Counted from the first letter of the stretch, positions 1 through 10,306 are shown. The stretch is DNA of 64,000 nt from Granulosicoccus antarcticus IMCC3135 (GCF_002215215.1 NZ_CP018632.1:5886501-5950500); one strand, 5' to 3'. A program made the numbers and translations. The notes: a model not told the origin generated them from the letters alone.

Positions 1-603
1 GTTGGAAATGATCAGTGAGTAGCGATTGCTCACAGGCTCGAACAAGGAGCCTTCCAGCAGCTCTACCCGATCCTGCATTTCATGGAGCTCCACATTCTGT
101 GCAGCCAGCGCCAGGGCATCAGCCGACAGGTCGCTCGCATCAACAATGGCGTCCGTGCGTGCGTATGCACAGGCAATGGCGATACAACCGCCGCCGGTAC
201 ACAGATCCAGAATGCGCGGTGAGTCGATGCCGTCCAGAGCACCGTAAAAATCGTCCGCAATGAATTCTGCCATCGGTGAGCGCGGCACCAGAGCGCGCTT
301 GTCGGATAGATAGGCTCTGCCGGCGAACCAGCCCTGGCCTGTCAGATAGGCCGCCGGTATGCGTTCCGCAATGCGTCGTTCCAGCAAACTGTTGCAGTCA
401 GCAATCTGCGCCGCTGTGAGCTTCTGTGTGTAATCAGGCTCTATGGCCGGCGACAAGCCAAGTGCATGCAGGACTAACCAGCTTGCCTCATCCAGAGCCG
501 TTTCGGTTCCATGACCATAGTGCAGGTCATTGTCCTCAAATGCCTGCGCCGCACGGCGTATGGCAACTTCTATCGTGTATTCATTGTCAGACAGCAAGAC
601 CAC
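1..603 (-). CDS. prmB: PrmB, ribosomal protein L3 N5-glutamine methyltransferase (5' part, cut by window edge)
   Basis: This SAM-dependent enzyme methylates a glutamine of ribosomal protein L3 during 50S assembly. The 201 codons present hold the N-terminal helical domain, the glycine-rich SAM motif LDLCTGGGCIAIACAYA, the acidic D-A-S-D end of the next strand, and finish at L-I-I-S-N, just before the expected NPPY catalytic motif outside the window. I chose the GTG at 601-603 because GAGGG lies about eight bases upstream and no in-frame ATG fits. PrmB rather than PrmC is favoured by the N-terminal layout and the C-T-G-G-G form of the motif. The gene is divergent from the SCO1 gene. The assignment is from family knowledge and motif reading. 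Confidence 0.85.
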   Translation of the reverse strand, partial: MVLLSDNEYTIEVAIRRAAQAFEDNDLHYGHGTETALDEASWLVLHALGLSPAIEPDYTQKLTAAQIADCNSLLERRIAERIPAAYLTGQGWFAGRAYLSDKRALVPRSPMAEFIADDFYGALDGIDSPRILDLCTGGGCIAIACAYARTDAIVDASDLSADALALAAQNVELHEMQDRVELLEGSLFEPVSNRYSLIISN

Positions 604-646
604 AGCAATTCCCTCGAGTCAGTGATTTCTGACAACAGCCAGACAG

Positions 647-652
647 TATAAT
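647..652 (+). promoter_or_regulatory. Candidate -10 box for the SCO1 gene
   Basis: A perfect TATAAT lies in the prmB/SCO1 divergent gap, 61 bases before the SCO1 start codon. No good -35 hexamer is seen at the usual spacing, so this rests on the -10 alone. Confidence 0.35.
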
Positions 653-713
653 ACGTGGATCAATCTACAAACCCCTTATCGACTCTTCAAAGAGAGTCTG
701 AGACCGTAATTTC

Positions 714-1403
714 ATGCTCAAAAGACAATCTGGCAAGGCTCTGCCCTTCCTTCTTATTGGCGCTGTTGCGCTGGCAGCAGGCATTTTCGTATTCAGTCAG
801 ACCCAAAGCGATGGTGACACTGGTAACGCAGTCAGTTCGGGCGACTCGGAACAATTGGTCGCGTTGCAGGAAACACTGAAAACCTCATTGGCCCTGCCAC
901 TGGATTTCAGAACGGTTCCTGAATTTGAACTTCAGGATGTCAATGGCGAGCCAATCACTCAAGCTGCACTGGAAGACAAGTGGAGTCTGATGTTCTTTGG
1001 CTTCACTCATTGTCCTGATGTCTGCCCGATTACGCTGCAACTCATGAAAACCGTTGTCAGCCAGCTGGAAGAGCAAGGCAAAGAGGCCCCTCAAATCGTA
1101 TTCGTATCGGTTGATCCTGTCAGAGATACCAGTGAAGTGATGAAGGAATACATTGCCTATTTTGATGAAAGCTTTATCGGCATCACAGGGGATCTCAACA
1201 AAGTTCACGAGATGACCAGTTCTCTGGGTATCGTGGCCTCTTTTACCGTAGACAAGGACGACTCGGCGGAATATACCGTCGATCACACCGCATCGCTGCT
1301 GCTGATCGATCCACAGCGACGCCTGCGAGCGAAGGTGTCTCCCCCTCTGGACGTACAAAACATCATTTCGGACTACCTGGCCATTACTTCGGCACCCAGC
1401 TGA
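714..1403 (+). CDS. SCO1/SenC family copper chaperone
   Basis: This membrane-anchored thioredoxin-fold protein probably delivers copper to the CuA site of cytochrome c oxidase or keeps its cysteines reduced. Residues 10-28 form one N-terminal membrane segment, so the fold lies in the periplasm. The copper ligands are visible: Cys100 and Cys104 in the motif FTHCPDVCP and His191 in YTVDHTAS. At 229 residues it is normal for the family. It starts 110 bases after the divergent prmB start and is followed 59 bases later by psd on the same strand. No cytochrome oxidase genes are in the window. Confidence 0.92.
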   Translation: MLKRQSGKALPFLLIGAVALAAGIFVFSQTQSDGDTGNAVSSGDSEQLVALQETLKTSLALPLDFRTVPEFELQDVNGEPITQAALEDKWSLMFFGFTHCPDVCPITLQLMKTVVSQLEEQGKEAPQIVFVSVDPVRDTSEVMKEYIAYFDESFIGITGDLNKVHEMTSSLGIVASFTVDKDDSAEYTVDHTASLLLIDPQRRLRAKVSPPLDVQNIISDYLAITSAPS

Positions 1404-1462
1404 ACGGTGCATCTATCCTTACACCAATAGCGCTTTTCAACAACACGGATCACTGATATCGG

Positions 1463-2335
1463 ATGCCTCAAAAAGACGCCAGCCTGATTGACTACCTCAA
1501 GACCTATGCCCTGTACCCGCTACCCCAGCACCTGCTAACCAGAGCCATCTACTGGTTGACACGGCAGGAGTCGTCTCTGACGCCAAAGGTCATCCGAAAA
1601 TTTGCCAGCGCATTCGATGTCGAGATGAATGATGCGGTAGAGCCTGATCTTGCCAGCTATCGTACGTTCAACGAGTTCTTTACCCGCGCTCTGAAGCCTG
1701 AAGCTCGTCCCATTGCTTCGGCTCAGAATGCTATTGCATCACCGGCCGATGGCAGAATCTCAGCCGTCGGCAATATCAATGAGGCCCGCGTATTTCAGGC
1801 CAAAGGGCGAGACTATTCTTTGCTGTCATTGCTCGGTGGTGATGGTGCGGCGACAGAGCGTCTGGGCAACGGTCGTTTTTCAACCATCTATCTATCACCC
1901 AAGGATTATCACCGACTGCACATGCCGCTTACCGGGCGTCTGATTCGTCAGACCTACGTACCAGGCCGACTATTCAGTGTAGGGCCGCATACCGTAAAAA
2001 CCCTGCCTGATCTGTTCGCACGCAATGAGCGCGTCATCGCACAATTCGAGACCGATCACGGCCTGATGGCGCTGGTGCTGGTAGGGGCCATGAACGTTGC
2101 CGCTATCGAAACCATCTGGCATGGGCTCGTCACACCGCCACAGCAAAAAGGCATCAGCCATATCGATTACCCGGCAAATGGCCCAGAGGTGCAACTAGCT
2201 CGTGGTGCCGAGATGGGTCGTTTCAACATGGGTTCCACCATCATCGTCCTGCTGGAGAACCCCGCCGCCTGGGGCACGGATCTGCAAGCCGGGGATTCCG
2301 TGCGTATGGGACAACTTCTGGGCGAGGTAGTCTAG
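1463..2335 (+). CDS. psd: Phosphatidylserine decarboxylase proenzyme
   Basis: The enzyme decarboxylates phosphatidylserine to phosphatidylethanolamine at the inner membrane. It self-cleaves to give a pyruvoyl group. The catalytic residues are Asp96 (SPADGR), His153 (YHRLHMP) and the self-cleaving Ser258. The cleavage motif here is M-G-S-T at 256-259 instead of the usual L-G-S-T; the change is hydrophobic and probably tolerated. Length (290 aa) is normal. Its last 141 bases overlap the 3' end of the convergent HExxH gene on the other strand. Confidence 0.95.
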   Translation: MPQKDASLIDYLKTYALYPLPQHLLTRAIYWLTRQESSLTPKVIRKFASAFDVEMNDAVEPDLASYRTFNEFFTRALKPEARPIASAQNAIASPADGRISAVGNINEARVFQAKGRDYSLLSLLGGDGAATERLGNGRFSTIYLSPKDYHRLHMPLTGRLIRQTYVPGRLFSVGPHTVKTLPDLFARNERVIAQFETDHGLMALVLVGAMNVAAIETIWHGLVTPPQQKGISHIDYPANGPEVQLARGAEMGRFNMGSTIIVLLENPAAWGTDLQAGDSVRMGQLLGEVV

Positions 2336-2770
2336 GGCGTCATCGGCATCATCTTGCAACCAGGCTCTGGTGTTGCCCAGGCGAAAAGAATAGCCCCAGC
2401 GATCCATATCCTGGCACATGCGCTGCCAGCCCATATCAGGCACCAGATCTCCCATCAGGATTTGTAGATAACAGACCGCCATCTCTTCGACGGCGCTGCC
2501 TTTGGCATCGGTATGCAAGGCAGCGCGTCGTGCCTCACTCATCAATAACCAATGCCCGGCTTCATGCAATACCGAGTGCACGGGTGTATCCAGGCGGGCA
2601 TACAAGGCATGCTGAATGAGACCCGCCTCCTCGTCTCCCCAATGACTGCCGGGGATGGCACAGCCCTCATCAACCTGACTGATACTCAATCCGGCAGGAT
2701 TCAGTAGCGCCTCCAGACAAGGCCAACCGACATCGCGAATGCGAAGAACATCAGGCTCGCTGATCGTCAA
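2195..2770 (-). CDS. Small HExxH-type putative metalloprotease-like protein, coupled to epmA
   Basis: This 191-residue protein has a zinc-protease-like motif, HEAGH at 69-73, and an acidic E-E pair at 95-96 that could supply the third ligand. There is no signal peptide or membrane segment, so it is probably cytoplasmic. Its start lies 20 bases inside the 3' end of epmA, which suggests translational coupling, and its last 47 codons are antisense to the end of psd. I recall similar uncharacterised proteins beside epmA but cannot name a family. Protease activity is inferred from the motif only. Confidence 0.75.
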   Translation of the reverse strand: MTISEPDVLRIRDVGWPCLEALLNPAGLSISQVDEGCAIPGSHWGDEEAGLIQHALYARLDTPVHSVLHEAGHWLLMSEARRAALHTDAKGSAVEEMAVCYLQILMGDLVPDMGWQRMCQDMDRWGYSFRLGNTRAWLQDDADDALDYLAQKLSHTHGIPGLQIRAPGGGVLQQDDDGGTHVETTHLGTTS

Positions 2771-3749
2771 AACTCAATACCTCACGGATATGTTCGTGCT
2801 GAGCCAGCACCATGTGTAATCGCTCCAGACCCAGAGCGATTCCTGCGCAATCCGGTAATCCGGCGCTCAAAGCATCCAGCAGATGCTCATCCACAGGCAC
2901 CGATGCCACACCCAGGCGCTCGCGCTTGAGCAAATCTGACTCGAAGCGTACTCTCTGTGTAGCGGCATCGCTCAATTCATGAAAACCATTGGCAAGCTCA
3001 ACCTGCCCGAAATACAGTTCGAAACGTTGTGCCACCTCGCGCCCTTGATCATCCTGTCCCAGACGGGCCAATGCCGATTGCGAGGCGGGATAATCAACCA
3101 GTAACGTGAAGGCATCCGGAGCAAATTCAGGCAATACAAACTCATCCATGAACAGATCCAGTGCCGCATCCACATCCGTTGCAATCGCTTCAGGGTAGCT
3201 TCGATCAGCTGCGGCGAAATAGTCTGCAATAGTATCGGTACTTGTCATCTGCTCAGGCCAGACACCCAGCAAACGGTGCACCTCTTCACCATAACGGCGA
3301 CTCTGCACGCCTGGCCATGACTTGCCAAAGGCCTGCCATACAGACTGTAGCAAGGTTTCCAAATCAGCCATCAGCTCGACATGATCCATTCCAACCCGAT
3401 ACCACTCCAGCAGAGTGAACTCTGTGTTGTGGAACCGACCGCTTTCCTCGGCGCGGAACACCGTGGCGATCTGGTACAGGTCAGGTTGCCTCTCCAGGCT
3501 GCCAGATTCGGCAATTTCACAAGCATGAGCTGCGAGCAAACGCTTCATCGGAAATTCAGGCGAAGTATGCAAAAAACGGCCAGAGTCGGTACGGATACTC
3601 AAAACATGAGGATCCGTAGCCGCTGCGCCAGACAAGGCTGGCGTCTGGACTTCCAGTACACCTTGCAGTTCCATCCATGCATGGATGCTGCGACGTAACA
3701 ATGCTGCTTCGCGCAGGCTGGACAAGCTGGCCCCCGGGCGCCAATTCAT
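2751..3749 (-). CDS. epmA: EpmA, EF-P (R)-beta-lysine ligase
   Basis: This lysyl-tRNA synthetase paralogue (also called GenX/PoxA) attaches (R)-beta-lysine to the conserved lysine of EF-P. At 332 residues it is the class II catalytic core alone, without the tRNA anticodon-binding domain. Class II motifs are visible: motif 2 around FRAEESGRFHNTEF and motif 3 as GIALGLERLHM. The start lies 32 bases after the efp stop on the same strand, so enzyme and substrate form one unit. EpmB, which supplies beta-lysine, is not in the window. Confidence 0.95.
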   Translation of the reverse strand: MNWRPGASLSSLREAALLRRSIHAWMELQGVLEVQTPALSGAAATDPHVLSIRTDSGRFLHTSPEFPMKRLLAAHACEIAESGSLERQPDLYQIATVFRAEESGRFHNTEFTLLEWYRVGMDHVELMADLETLLQSVWQAFGKSWPGVQSRRYGEEVHRLLGVWPEQMTSTDTIADYFAAADRSYPEAIATDVDAALDLFMDEFVLPEFAPDAFTLLVDYPASQSALARLGQDDQGREVAQRFELYFGQVELANGFHELSDAATQRVRFESDLLKRERLGVASVPVDEHLLDALSAGLPDCAGIALGLERLHMVLAQHEHIREVLSFDDQRA

Positions 3750-3781
3750 GCGATAACGCCCTGGTAGCCGGATTGTAGCTG

Positions 3782-4348
3782 TTACTTTACGCGCGAAACA
3801 TACTCGCCACTGCGAGTATCAATCTTGATTTTTTCACCTTCTTCGATGAACAAAGGTACCTTGACCGTGGCGCCAGTTTCCATATGCGCAGGCTTGGTAC
3901 CACCGGTAGCCGTGTCGCCACGCAGACCCGGATCAGTTTCCTTGATGACCATTTCGACGAAGTTAGGCGGAGTCACAGCCATTGGCTGACCATTGTAGAG
4001 AGTGACTTCACACATGGCCTCATCCATCAGCCACAGGTAAGCATCACCTACCGCAGTCTTGTCGGCGGCCAGTTGCTCGAAAGTCTCAGGGTTCATGAAA
4101 TGGTAGTGCTCACCATCGGCATACAGGAACTGCATGGGAGTATCCATGACATCAGCAGCCTCAAAAGACTCCCCACCTTTGAACGTGCGCTCGACAACGC
4201 GACCCGTCTTCAGGTTACGGACTCGAGTACGGGTGAATGCCTGTCCCTTGCCCGGTTTGACGAACTCGTTACTGACGATGCTGTGCGGATCGCCGTCGAG
4301 CATGATCTTGAGTCCGCCCTTGAAATCGTTGGTGCCGTAGTTCGCCAT
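3782..4348 (-). CDS. efp: Elongation factor P
   Basis: EF-P relieves ribosome stalling at proline stretches. It has 188 residues in three beta-barrel domains. The modified lysine is Lys34 in the loop [10 protein letters not shown], matching an EpmA-type target and agreeing with epmA directly downstream. The ATG is preceded by a GAGA ribosome site in the 104-base gap after htpX. The highly conserved C-terminal domain ends [14 protein letters not shown]. Confidence 0.97.
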   Translation of the reverse strand: MANYGTNDFKGGLKIMLDGDPHSIVSNEFVKPGKGQAFTRTRVRNLKTGRVVERTFKGGESFEAADVMDTPMQFLYADGEHYHFMNPETFEQLAADKTAVGDAYLWLMDEAMCEVTLYNGQPMAVTPPNFVEMVIKETDPGLRGDTATGGTKPAHMETGATVKVPLFIEEGEKIKIDTRSGEYVSRVK

Positions 4349-4452
4349 GTAGTTCTCGTTGAAAGTAATGCTGAATGCTTATCTGTGGGCCATTATAGCC
4401 ATCTGCGGCGGTGCACGGTAATCACTGTGACACCTGTTGTAAGCCTGCTAAA

Positions 4453-5328
4453 TCAGGCTTCAGCTCGCAAACGGGCTATTCGTACATCCAGCGGTGGATG
4501 AGTAGAGAGATATTTAGCCAGATGCCCGCCGGTGATTCCAAAAGCCTGTAACTTTTCAGGCAGGGCTGAATTCTGTGTTGTGCCTCGTTTCAGTGCTTCC
4601 AGGGCGCCGATCATGTTCTGTCGACCCGCCAGTTTCGCACCACCGGCATCGGCCCGAAATTCACGTTGTCGTGAGAACCAGGCAGCAATCATGCTTGCAA
4701 GGAATCCGAAGACGACATTACCGATGATATTGCCCAGGAAAAAACCCATACCGTAACCACCGCCTCCACCACTGCGATTGCCGCGTAACGCGTTATCGAT
4801 CATACCTCCCAGAATGCGCGAGAACACGATGACAAACGTGTTCAGAACACCCTGAAGCAGCCCCATGGTGACCATATCGCCGTTATACACATGAGCTATT
4901 TCATGACCCAGAACAGCCTCAACCTCCTCACGAGACATGTTCTGCAGCAGGCCACTACTGACCGCGACCAGTGCATTGTTCTTGTTCCAGCCTGTGGCAA
5001 ACGCATTGGGGGATGATTGCTGAAAGATACCCACATCGGGCTCGCCAATACCGGCCTCTTTCGCCTGGGCGTGCACCGTCTGCACCAGCCAGCGCTCAGT
5101 TTCGTTGGTCGGTTGCTCGATCAGCTGCACATTCATGGAACGAATAGCCGAGGACTTGCTCATCGCCAGTGAGATGAATGAGCCGACAAAACCGAAACAG
5201 GCCGCGTAGATAACCAGCGAGGTCGTACTCTGACCAATCGCCCGGTCCAGGCCGAATAACGATGTGATGATGGAAAACACGACCATGACGGCCATGTTGG
5301 TCGCCAGAAACAGCAAAATCCGATTCAC
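4453..5328 (-). CDS. htpX: HtpX, membrane zinc metalloprotease
   Basis: HtpX is an inner-membrane M48 protease that degrades misfolded membrane proteins with FtsH. I chose the GTG at 5326-5328 (protein M-N-R-I-L-L-F-L, 291 aa), because GGAGGA precedes it at good spacing and this matches the family's usual N-terminus; an upstream TTG would add nine residues. Two N-terminal membrane segments precede the active site GHEIAHVYNGD (zinc ligands His142 and His146, catalytic Glu143). A glycine-rich loop and further hydrophobic segments follow, then S-R-Q-R-E-F-R-A-D, which carries the third ligand. Confidence 0.93.
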   Translation of the reverse strand: MNRILLFLATNMAVMVVFSIITSLFGLDRAIGQSTTSLVIYAACFGFVGSFISLAMSKSSAIRSMNVQLIEQPTNETERWLVQTVHAQAKEAGIGEPDVGIFQQSSPNAFATGWNKNNALVAVSSGLLQNMSREEVEAVLGHEIAHVYNGDMVTMGLLQGVLNTFVIVFSRILGGMIDNALRGNRSGGGGGYGMGFFLGNIIGNVVFGFLASMIAAWFSRQREFRADAGGAKLAGRQNMIGALEALKRGTTQNSALPEKLQAFGITGGHLAKYLSTHPPLDVRIARLRAEA

Positions 5329-5432
5329 GGGGATCTTCCTCCAGGAAGTTGCCAAAACACTGCAGACAAATTGGGGCCATCAGCGGCCAGTACAAGTGAG
5401 CGATCATTCGCTCACCTGTCTCAGTACCGGGT

Positions 5433-7739
5433 TCAGCTTTCTACTTCAACCGCATCCACTTTCTGGAATCCGCGCGGCAATTTGCGACCACGCTGTCCAC
5501 GCACACCGGTATATTCCTCCAGCTCGCGAAACTTGATGACCGTATGTCGCTTGCCACTGGTGATACGCAGTTTCTGCGTCGGTGCCACGACAACCAGTGC
5601 CAGCATCGACTCCTCACCTGTCTTGAACTTGGGTCCGGGGATGTTGTATATCTTGTTGCCCTTACCCTTTGCCATTTCCGGCAGTTCACCGACCGGAAAG
5701 CTGAGCAGACTGCCCGTATTACTGATGGCACAGACCTTGTCATCGACCAGCGAACTCACAGCCGCCGCCGGCAAGACTGCGGCACCTGCAGGCAAACTGA
5801 GAATACTTTTACCAGCCTTGTTGCGACTGAACAAATCACCCAGACGAGCGACAAATCCATAACCAGCGGTGCTGGAAAACAGGTATCGATCATCATCGTC
5901 ACCCATGATCACACTCAGAAATTTTGCACCATCAGGTGGCTTCAAGCGACCACTGATCGGTTCGCCCAGACCACGCGCAGACGGAAAACCATGCGCTGGT
6001 ACACAATAGACCCGTCCCGTGGAATCCAGAAACATGGCATTGCGGTTGGAACGCCCGCGTGCCGCACTTTGAAAACTGTCACCCGCCTTGTAATTCAAAG
6101 CCAGCGGATCCAGCTCGAGCCCCTTGCCGGCACGCACCCAGCCACGCTCCGACAGGACAACAGTGACCGGTTCGCTGGGAATCAGATCAGCCTCGGAGAT
6201 GGCCTGGGCAGGATCACGCTGCACAATCGGTGAACGCCGCTCATCGCCATAGGTATCGATATCTTCCTGCAGTTCGTTTTTAACCAGTGTCTTCATGCGA
6301 CGCTCGGAGCCCAGAATTGACTGCAGCTTGTCGCGCTCCTTCTCCAGCGCATCCTGCTCGCCGCGGATCTTCATCTCTTCCAGTTGCGCTAGATGCCGCA
6401 ATTTCAATTCGAGGATCGCTTCTGCCTGCTCGTCACTGATGCCAAAACGCTCCATCAGTACCGGCTTGGGCTCCTCGTTATTCCGGATGATGGCAATAAC
6501 CTCGTCGATATTGAGGTAGGCGATCATCAGACCTTCGAGTAAGTGCAGACGTTTTTCGACCTTGCTCAAACGCCACTGCAGTCGCTTGCGTACCGTCTCA
6601 ACACGGAACGTCAGCCACTCGCTCAAAATGCTCACCAGAGACTTGACCTGTGGCCGGCCATTGAGCCCGATCATGTTCATATTGACCCGATAGGTACGTT
6701 CCAGGTCAGTCGTGGCGAACAGATGTTGCATGAGACTGTCGGTGTCAACCCGATTACTGCGTGGCGTGATAACCAGACGCGTCGGGTTTTCATGATCTGA
6801 CTCGTCACGCAGATCTTCCACCATGGGTAGCTTTTTGGCATTCATGTGCTGCGCAATCTGTTCCAGAATCTTGGAACCAGAGACCTGATAAGGCAGAGCG
6901 GTGACGATGATGTCGCTGCCTTCAACCTCGTAGATGGCACGCGCTCGCAGGCTGCCATGTCCGGTTTCATACATGGAACGGATATCTTCGGGCGAAGAGA
7001 TGATCTCAGCCGAACTCGCAAAATCCGGACCTTCGATATATTGCAGAATATCGTCGAGAGTCGCTTTCGGCTTATCCAGCAAATGGATGCAGGCACGACC
7101 GATTTCCGTCAGGTTATGCGACGGAATGTCGGTTGCCATACCTACCGCAATGCCCGTCGTGCTGTTGAGCAAAATATGCGGGAGTCGCGATGGCAGCAAA
7201 GAAGGCTCGGTCAGAGTGCCGTCAAAATTGGGGGTGAACTCGACCGTTCCCTGCCCCAGCTCCTGCAGCAGAGTCTTGGAGAATTTCGCGAGTCGCGATT
7301 CGGTATAGCGCATGGCCGCAAACGATTTGGGATCATCCTGAGACCCCCAGTTACCCTGCCCGTCAACCAGCGTATAGCGATAGGTGAACGGCTGTGCCAT
7401 CAATACCATGGCCTCATAGCAGGCACTGTCGCCGTGCGGATGAAACTTACCCAACACATCACCCACCGTTCTGGCGGATTTCTTGTGTTTGGATACTGCC
7501 GAGAGTCCCAACTCAGACATCGCATAGATAATGCGTCGCTGAACCGGCTTGAGACCATCGCCAATATGCGGCAGTGCTCTATCGAGAATGACGTACATCG
7601 AATAATCGAGGTAGGCCTTCTCGGTGAAAGTGCTCAGCGGGAGCTCTTCTACCATCTCCACAATCGGAGCTGCCGCCACACTGCTGCTACGTTTGCTCGA
7701 CGCGCGTCTGGTGCCGGTTATCTTTTTCTTCTGTGCCAT
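5433..7739 (-). CDS. parC: DNA topoisomerase IV subunit A
   Basis: ParC is the DNA-cutting subunit of topoisomerase IV, which decatenates daughter chromosomes. The 768 residues hold the winged-helix/tower core and a C-terminal DNA-wrapping domain. The catalytic tyrosine is Tyr145 in [10 protein letters not shown]. The quinolone-resistance region reads [11 protein letters not shown], with Ser105 and Glu109 at the positions of E. coli Ser80 and Glu84, so it looks wild type. A basic, serine-rich extension of about 25 residues precedes the conserved core. ParE is not in the window; pgi lies 25 bases upstream on the same strand. Confidence 0.95.
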   Translation of the reverse strand: MAQKKKITGTRRASSKRSSSVAAAPIVEMVEELPLSTFTEKAYLDYSMYVILDRALPHIGDGLKPVQRRIIYAMSELGLSAVSKHKKSARTVGDVLGKFHPHGDSACYEAMVLMAQPFTYRYTLVDGQGNWGSQDDPKSFAAMRYTESRLAKFSKTLLQELGQGTVEFTPNFDGTLTEPSLLPSRLPHILLNSTTGIAVGMATDIPSHNLTEIGRACIHLLDKPKATLDDILQYIEGPDFASSAEIISSPEDIRSMYETGHGSLRARAIYEVEGSDIIVTALPYQVSGSKILEQIAQHMNAKKLPMVEDLRDESDHENPTRLVITPRSNRVDTDSLMQHLFATTDLERTYRVNMNMIGLNGRPQVKSLVSILSEWLTFRVETVRKRLQWRLSKVEKRLHLLEGLMIAYLNIDEVIAIIRNNEEPKPVLMERFGISDEQAEAILELKLRHLAQLEEMKIRGEQDALEKERDKLQSILGSERRMKTLVKNELQEDIDTYGDERRSPIVQRDPAQAISEADLIPSEPVTVVLSERGWVRAGKGLELDPLALNYKAGDSFQSAARGRSNRNAMFLDSTGRVYCVPAHGFPSARGLGEPISGRLKPPDGAKFLSVIMGDDDDRYLFSSTAGYGFVARLGDLFSRNKAGKSILSLPAGAAVLPAAAVSSLVDDKVCAISNTGSLLSFPVGELPEMAKGKGNKIYNIPGPKFKTGEESMLALVVVAPTQKLRITSGKRHTVIKFRELEEYTGVRGQRGRKLPRGFQKVDAVEVES

Positions 7740-7764
7740 GAGTCAGCGGTTATCAGGTATCGGT

Positions 7765-9417
7765 TCAGGCGAGAACGTTCTTGAACTTCAAGGCGCGATT
7801 GATCAGACCATTAGTGGACGCATCATGGCTTGTCACCGTTTGTGCCTTGTCTATTTGTGCATGTATGGATTTGGCCAGCTGTTTGCCCAGCTCCACACCC
7901 CACTGATCAAACGGATTGATGTCCCAGATGGCAGCTTCAACAAACACCTTGTGTTCGTACAGCGCGATCAGAGCACCCAGGGCATGTGGCGTCACTTGTT
8001 GTACCAGCAAGGTATTGCTGGGTCGATTGCCGGCAAAAGTGCGATGTCCAGAGAGCCTTTCAATTTCTTCGTCACTGGCACCTGCCGCTCGCATCTCTGT
8101 CGCCAGCTCTTCCTTGTTTTTGCCCATCATCAATGCCTCTGACTGAGCAAAACAGTTGGCCATCAACAGGTCCTGATGAATGCCCATGGGATTCAGGCTT
8201 TCAATGGCCATGATGAAGTCGGCAGGAATCATATGGGTTCCCTGGTGCAGTAACTGGAAATAGGCGTGCTGACCATTGGTGCCCGGCTCCCCCCAGACAA
8301 CGGGGCCAGTTGCGCTTTGCACCGGTGAGCCGTCCACATGAACCGACTTACCGTTGCTTTCCATGGTCAATTGCTGCAGATAGGCTGGAAATCGATGCAG
8401 GTATTGGTCATAAGGAGCAATCAGATGGCTATGTGCTTGCCAGAAATTGTTGTACCAGACGGTCAGCAGAGCCAGCATTACCGGCATGTTTTCACTCAAC
8501 GGGGCGGTACGCGCATGGTTGTCCATATCGTACGCGCCTTGCAGAAATTGCTCGAAGCGATCCATGCCGATGGACAGAATCACTGGCAGACCGATGGCCG
8601 ACCACAGAGAGTAACGTCCACCGACCCAGTCCCAGAAACCGAACATGTTTTGCGTATCGATGCCGAAGGCACTGACAGCATCCGCATTGGTGGACAGAGC
8701 GACAAAGTGCTTCGTCACATCCTCTTCGCCGGCGGCACTGTCCAGAAACCAGCGTCGCGCTGAATGCGCATTCGTCAGGGTTTCCTGAGTGCTGAACGTC
8801 TTGGAAGCCACAATGAAAAGGGTCGTTTCAGGGTTGATCTTCTTGAGAGTGGAATGCAGATGAGAGCCATCCACATTGGATACAAAATGCAGCGTCAGCC
8901 GCTCATGGGCAAAGGGTGCGAGTGCTTCAACCGCCATCAGAGGACCCAGATCGGAGCCACCGATACCGATATTGACCACATCGGTGATAGCTTTGCCGGT
9001 AAAGCCTGTCCAACTGCCCTCTCTGACACGTTCAGAGAAAACACGGAGCCGCTCCAGAACTGCCTTGACATCCGGCATGACATCGCGGCCTTCGACCATC
9101 ACAGGTTCCGGCCCACGATTGCGCAAGGCAGTGTGCAGGGAAGGACGTCCTTCAGTCGGGTTGACGATATCGCCCGTGAACATGCGCTCAAAGTGCCTTT
9201 TGACATTCGATTCTTCTGCCAGCTGCAGCAGCAAATCAACCGTCTCACTAGTGATATGGTTTTTGGAATAATCCAGAAACAGACCCGCAGCCTTCAATTG
9301 AAAAGTATCGAAGCGTGTGTCATCAGCGGAAAACAAATCGCGCAGCGTGGTGCTGCTGACCGCTGCGTGGTGCGCCGTCAGAGCCTTCCAGGCCTTCGTA
9401 TCTACTGGATCAGTCAT
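7765..9417 (-). CDS. pgi: Glucose-6-phosphate isomerase
   Basis: The enzyme interconverts glucose-6-phosphate and fructose-6-phosphate in the cytoplasm. Both family signatures are present: the sugar-phosphate loop IGIGGSDLGP and the region VGGRYSLWSAIGLP. The C-terminal signature includes the N-P-F-D-Q-W-G-V-E-L-G-K stretch. Length (550 aa) matches the usual bacterial form. It lies 25 bases upstream of parC and may share its transcript. Confidence 0.97.
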   Translation of the reverse strand: MTDPVDTKAWKALTAHHAAVSSTTLRDLFSADDTRFDTFQLKAAGLFLDYSKNHITSETVDLLLQLAEESNVKRHFERMFTGDIVNPTEGRPSLHTALRNRGPEPVMVEGRDVMPDVKAVLERLRVFSERVREGSWTGFTGKAITDVVNIGIGGSDLGPLMAVEALAPFAHERLTLHFVSNVDGSHLHSTLKKINPETTLFIVASKTFSTQETLTNAHSARRWFLDSAAGEEDVTKHFVALSTNADAVSAFGIDTQNMFGFWDWVGGRYSLWSAIGLPVILSIGMDRFEQFLQGAYDMDNHARTAPLSENMPVMLALLTVWYNNFWQAHSHLIAPYDQYLHRFPAYLQQLTMESNGKSVHVDGSPVQSATGPVVWGEPGTNGQHAYFQLLHQGTHMIPADFIMAIESLNPMGIHQDLLMANCFAQSEALMMGKNKEELATEMRAAGASDEEIERLSGHRTFAGNRPSNTLLVQQVTPHALGALIALYEHKVFVEAAIWDINPFDQWGVELGKQLAKSIHAQIDKAQTVTSHDASTNGLINRALKFKNVLA

Positions 9418-9461
9418 GAGAATGTACCGCCTTCATAAAGTTGGTTACAAAACAGGTAATG

Positions 9462-10139
9462 TCAGGAATTTACACTGAATGATTGGTTACCCACCGAAAA
9501 GTCGGCACGAATCGACGCAGTCCCCTCTTCAATGGTTGCCAGTTCAGCAATACCCAATATTCGCAGACCCGCCTCGATACGCTCGAAATCGGGATGGCTC
9601 AGATGAAGAGCCTCGAGACGAACATTCTGGTCCTGCATGCGTGACACCGGGTTGACGCCTTCCGGCCATTCAATAAGGATAGGAAATACACCGTCACAAG
9701 CAAGCGAGCCATCGTTCTGCAAGCTCAATCGCCAGCGCATATCGCCGCGAGTCTGCTCTACCGGCTCGCCCGGATTCAGACCAAGCTTGCGAAGCGCGGC
9801 CAGTGCGGCATCCAGATTACGTGTGGCGACCACCCAGGTAGTAAGCCGCGGAGCGATCTCAAGCTGCGCCTGATGCGCACCATTATCAAGCGAAAACCAA
9901 CGCTGCTGTCCGGCACTGAATGCTGGGGCTGGCGCATCTGGATCAATTGCGATCACTTCCAGAAAACTGTCATCCGACAAGGCTGTCAGATGATTATGGG
10001 TGGCCATCAGTGGATGCTGACCACCTATTGGCAGCTGTACGCCGCTCAGATCACCGAACCACTCCACGCCCTGAGCCAGATCACGGGCACAGATCACCAG
10101 GTGATCGAGCCTACAGCGGTCAGGATTGGATGGATTCAT
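9462..10139 (-). CDS. VOC-superfamily (glyoxalase-like domain) protein
   Basis: This 225-residue protein begins with the typical VOC strand C-R-L-D-H-L-V-I-C-A-R-D and a helix around residues 20-30. It resembles the glyoxalase_3 type (PF13468), which spans about 175 residues with a central insert. The metal-ligand positions are only partly recognisable (His13 and Glu61), so catalysis is uncertain. No membrane segments or signal peptide are seen. It lies 44 bases upstream of pgi on the same strand. Substrate unknown. Confidence 0.75.
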   Translation of the reverse strand: MNPSNPDRCRLDHLVICARDLAQGVEWFGDLSGVQLPIGGQHPLMATHNHLTALSDDSFLEVIAIDPDAPAPAFSAGQQRWFSLDNGAHQAQLEIAPRLTTWVVATRNLDAALAALRKLGLNPGEPVEQTRGDMRWRLSLQNDGSLACDGVFPILIEWPEGVNPVSRMQDQNVRLEALHLSHPDFERIEAGLRILGIAELATIEEGTASIRADFSVGNQSFSVNS

Positions 10140-10306
10140 GGCAATAGCCGGCTTTGGGCAAACGGAACGAGGCGAGCCGACAGTATACCCTCAAGACGTT
10201 GTAGCCTCGACCGGGAGATACCCTGTTGAAACGGTTGGTTAAAGTTCCCGACGCCTATCGGCATCGGGACTGTGCGTAACTGGAATACTGTCTGTCGCTT
10301 AGCGGA

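Noticed and set aside
5433-7739. GyrA instead of ParC
   Set aside because: The N-terminus, the short C-terminal domain and the S-A-C-Y-E quinolone region fit ParC better than GyrA.
6846-7784. A 312-codon open frame antisense to parC
   Set aside because: parC is certain on the other strand, and the antisense product has no family features and a biased composition.
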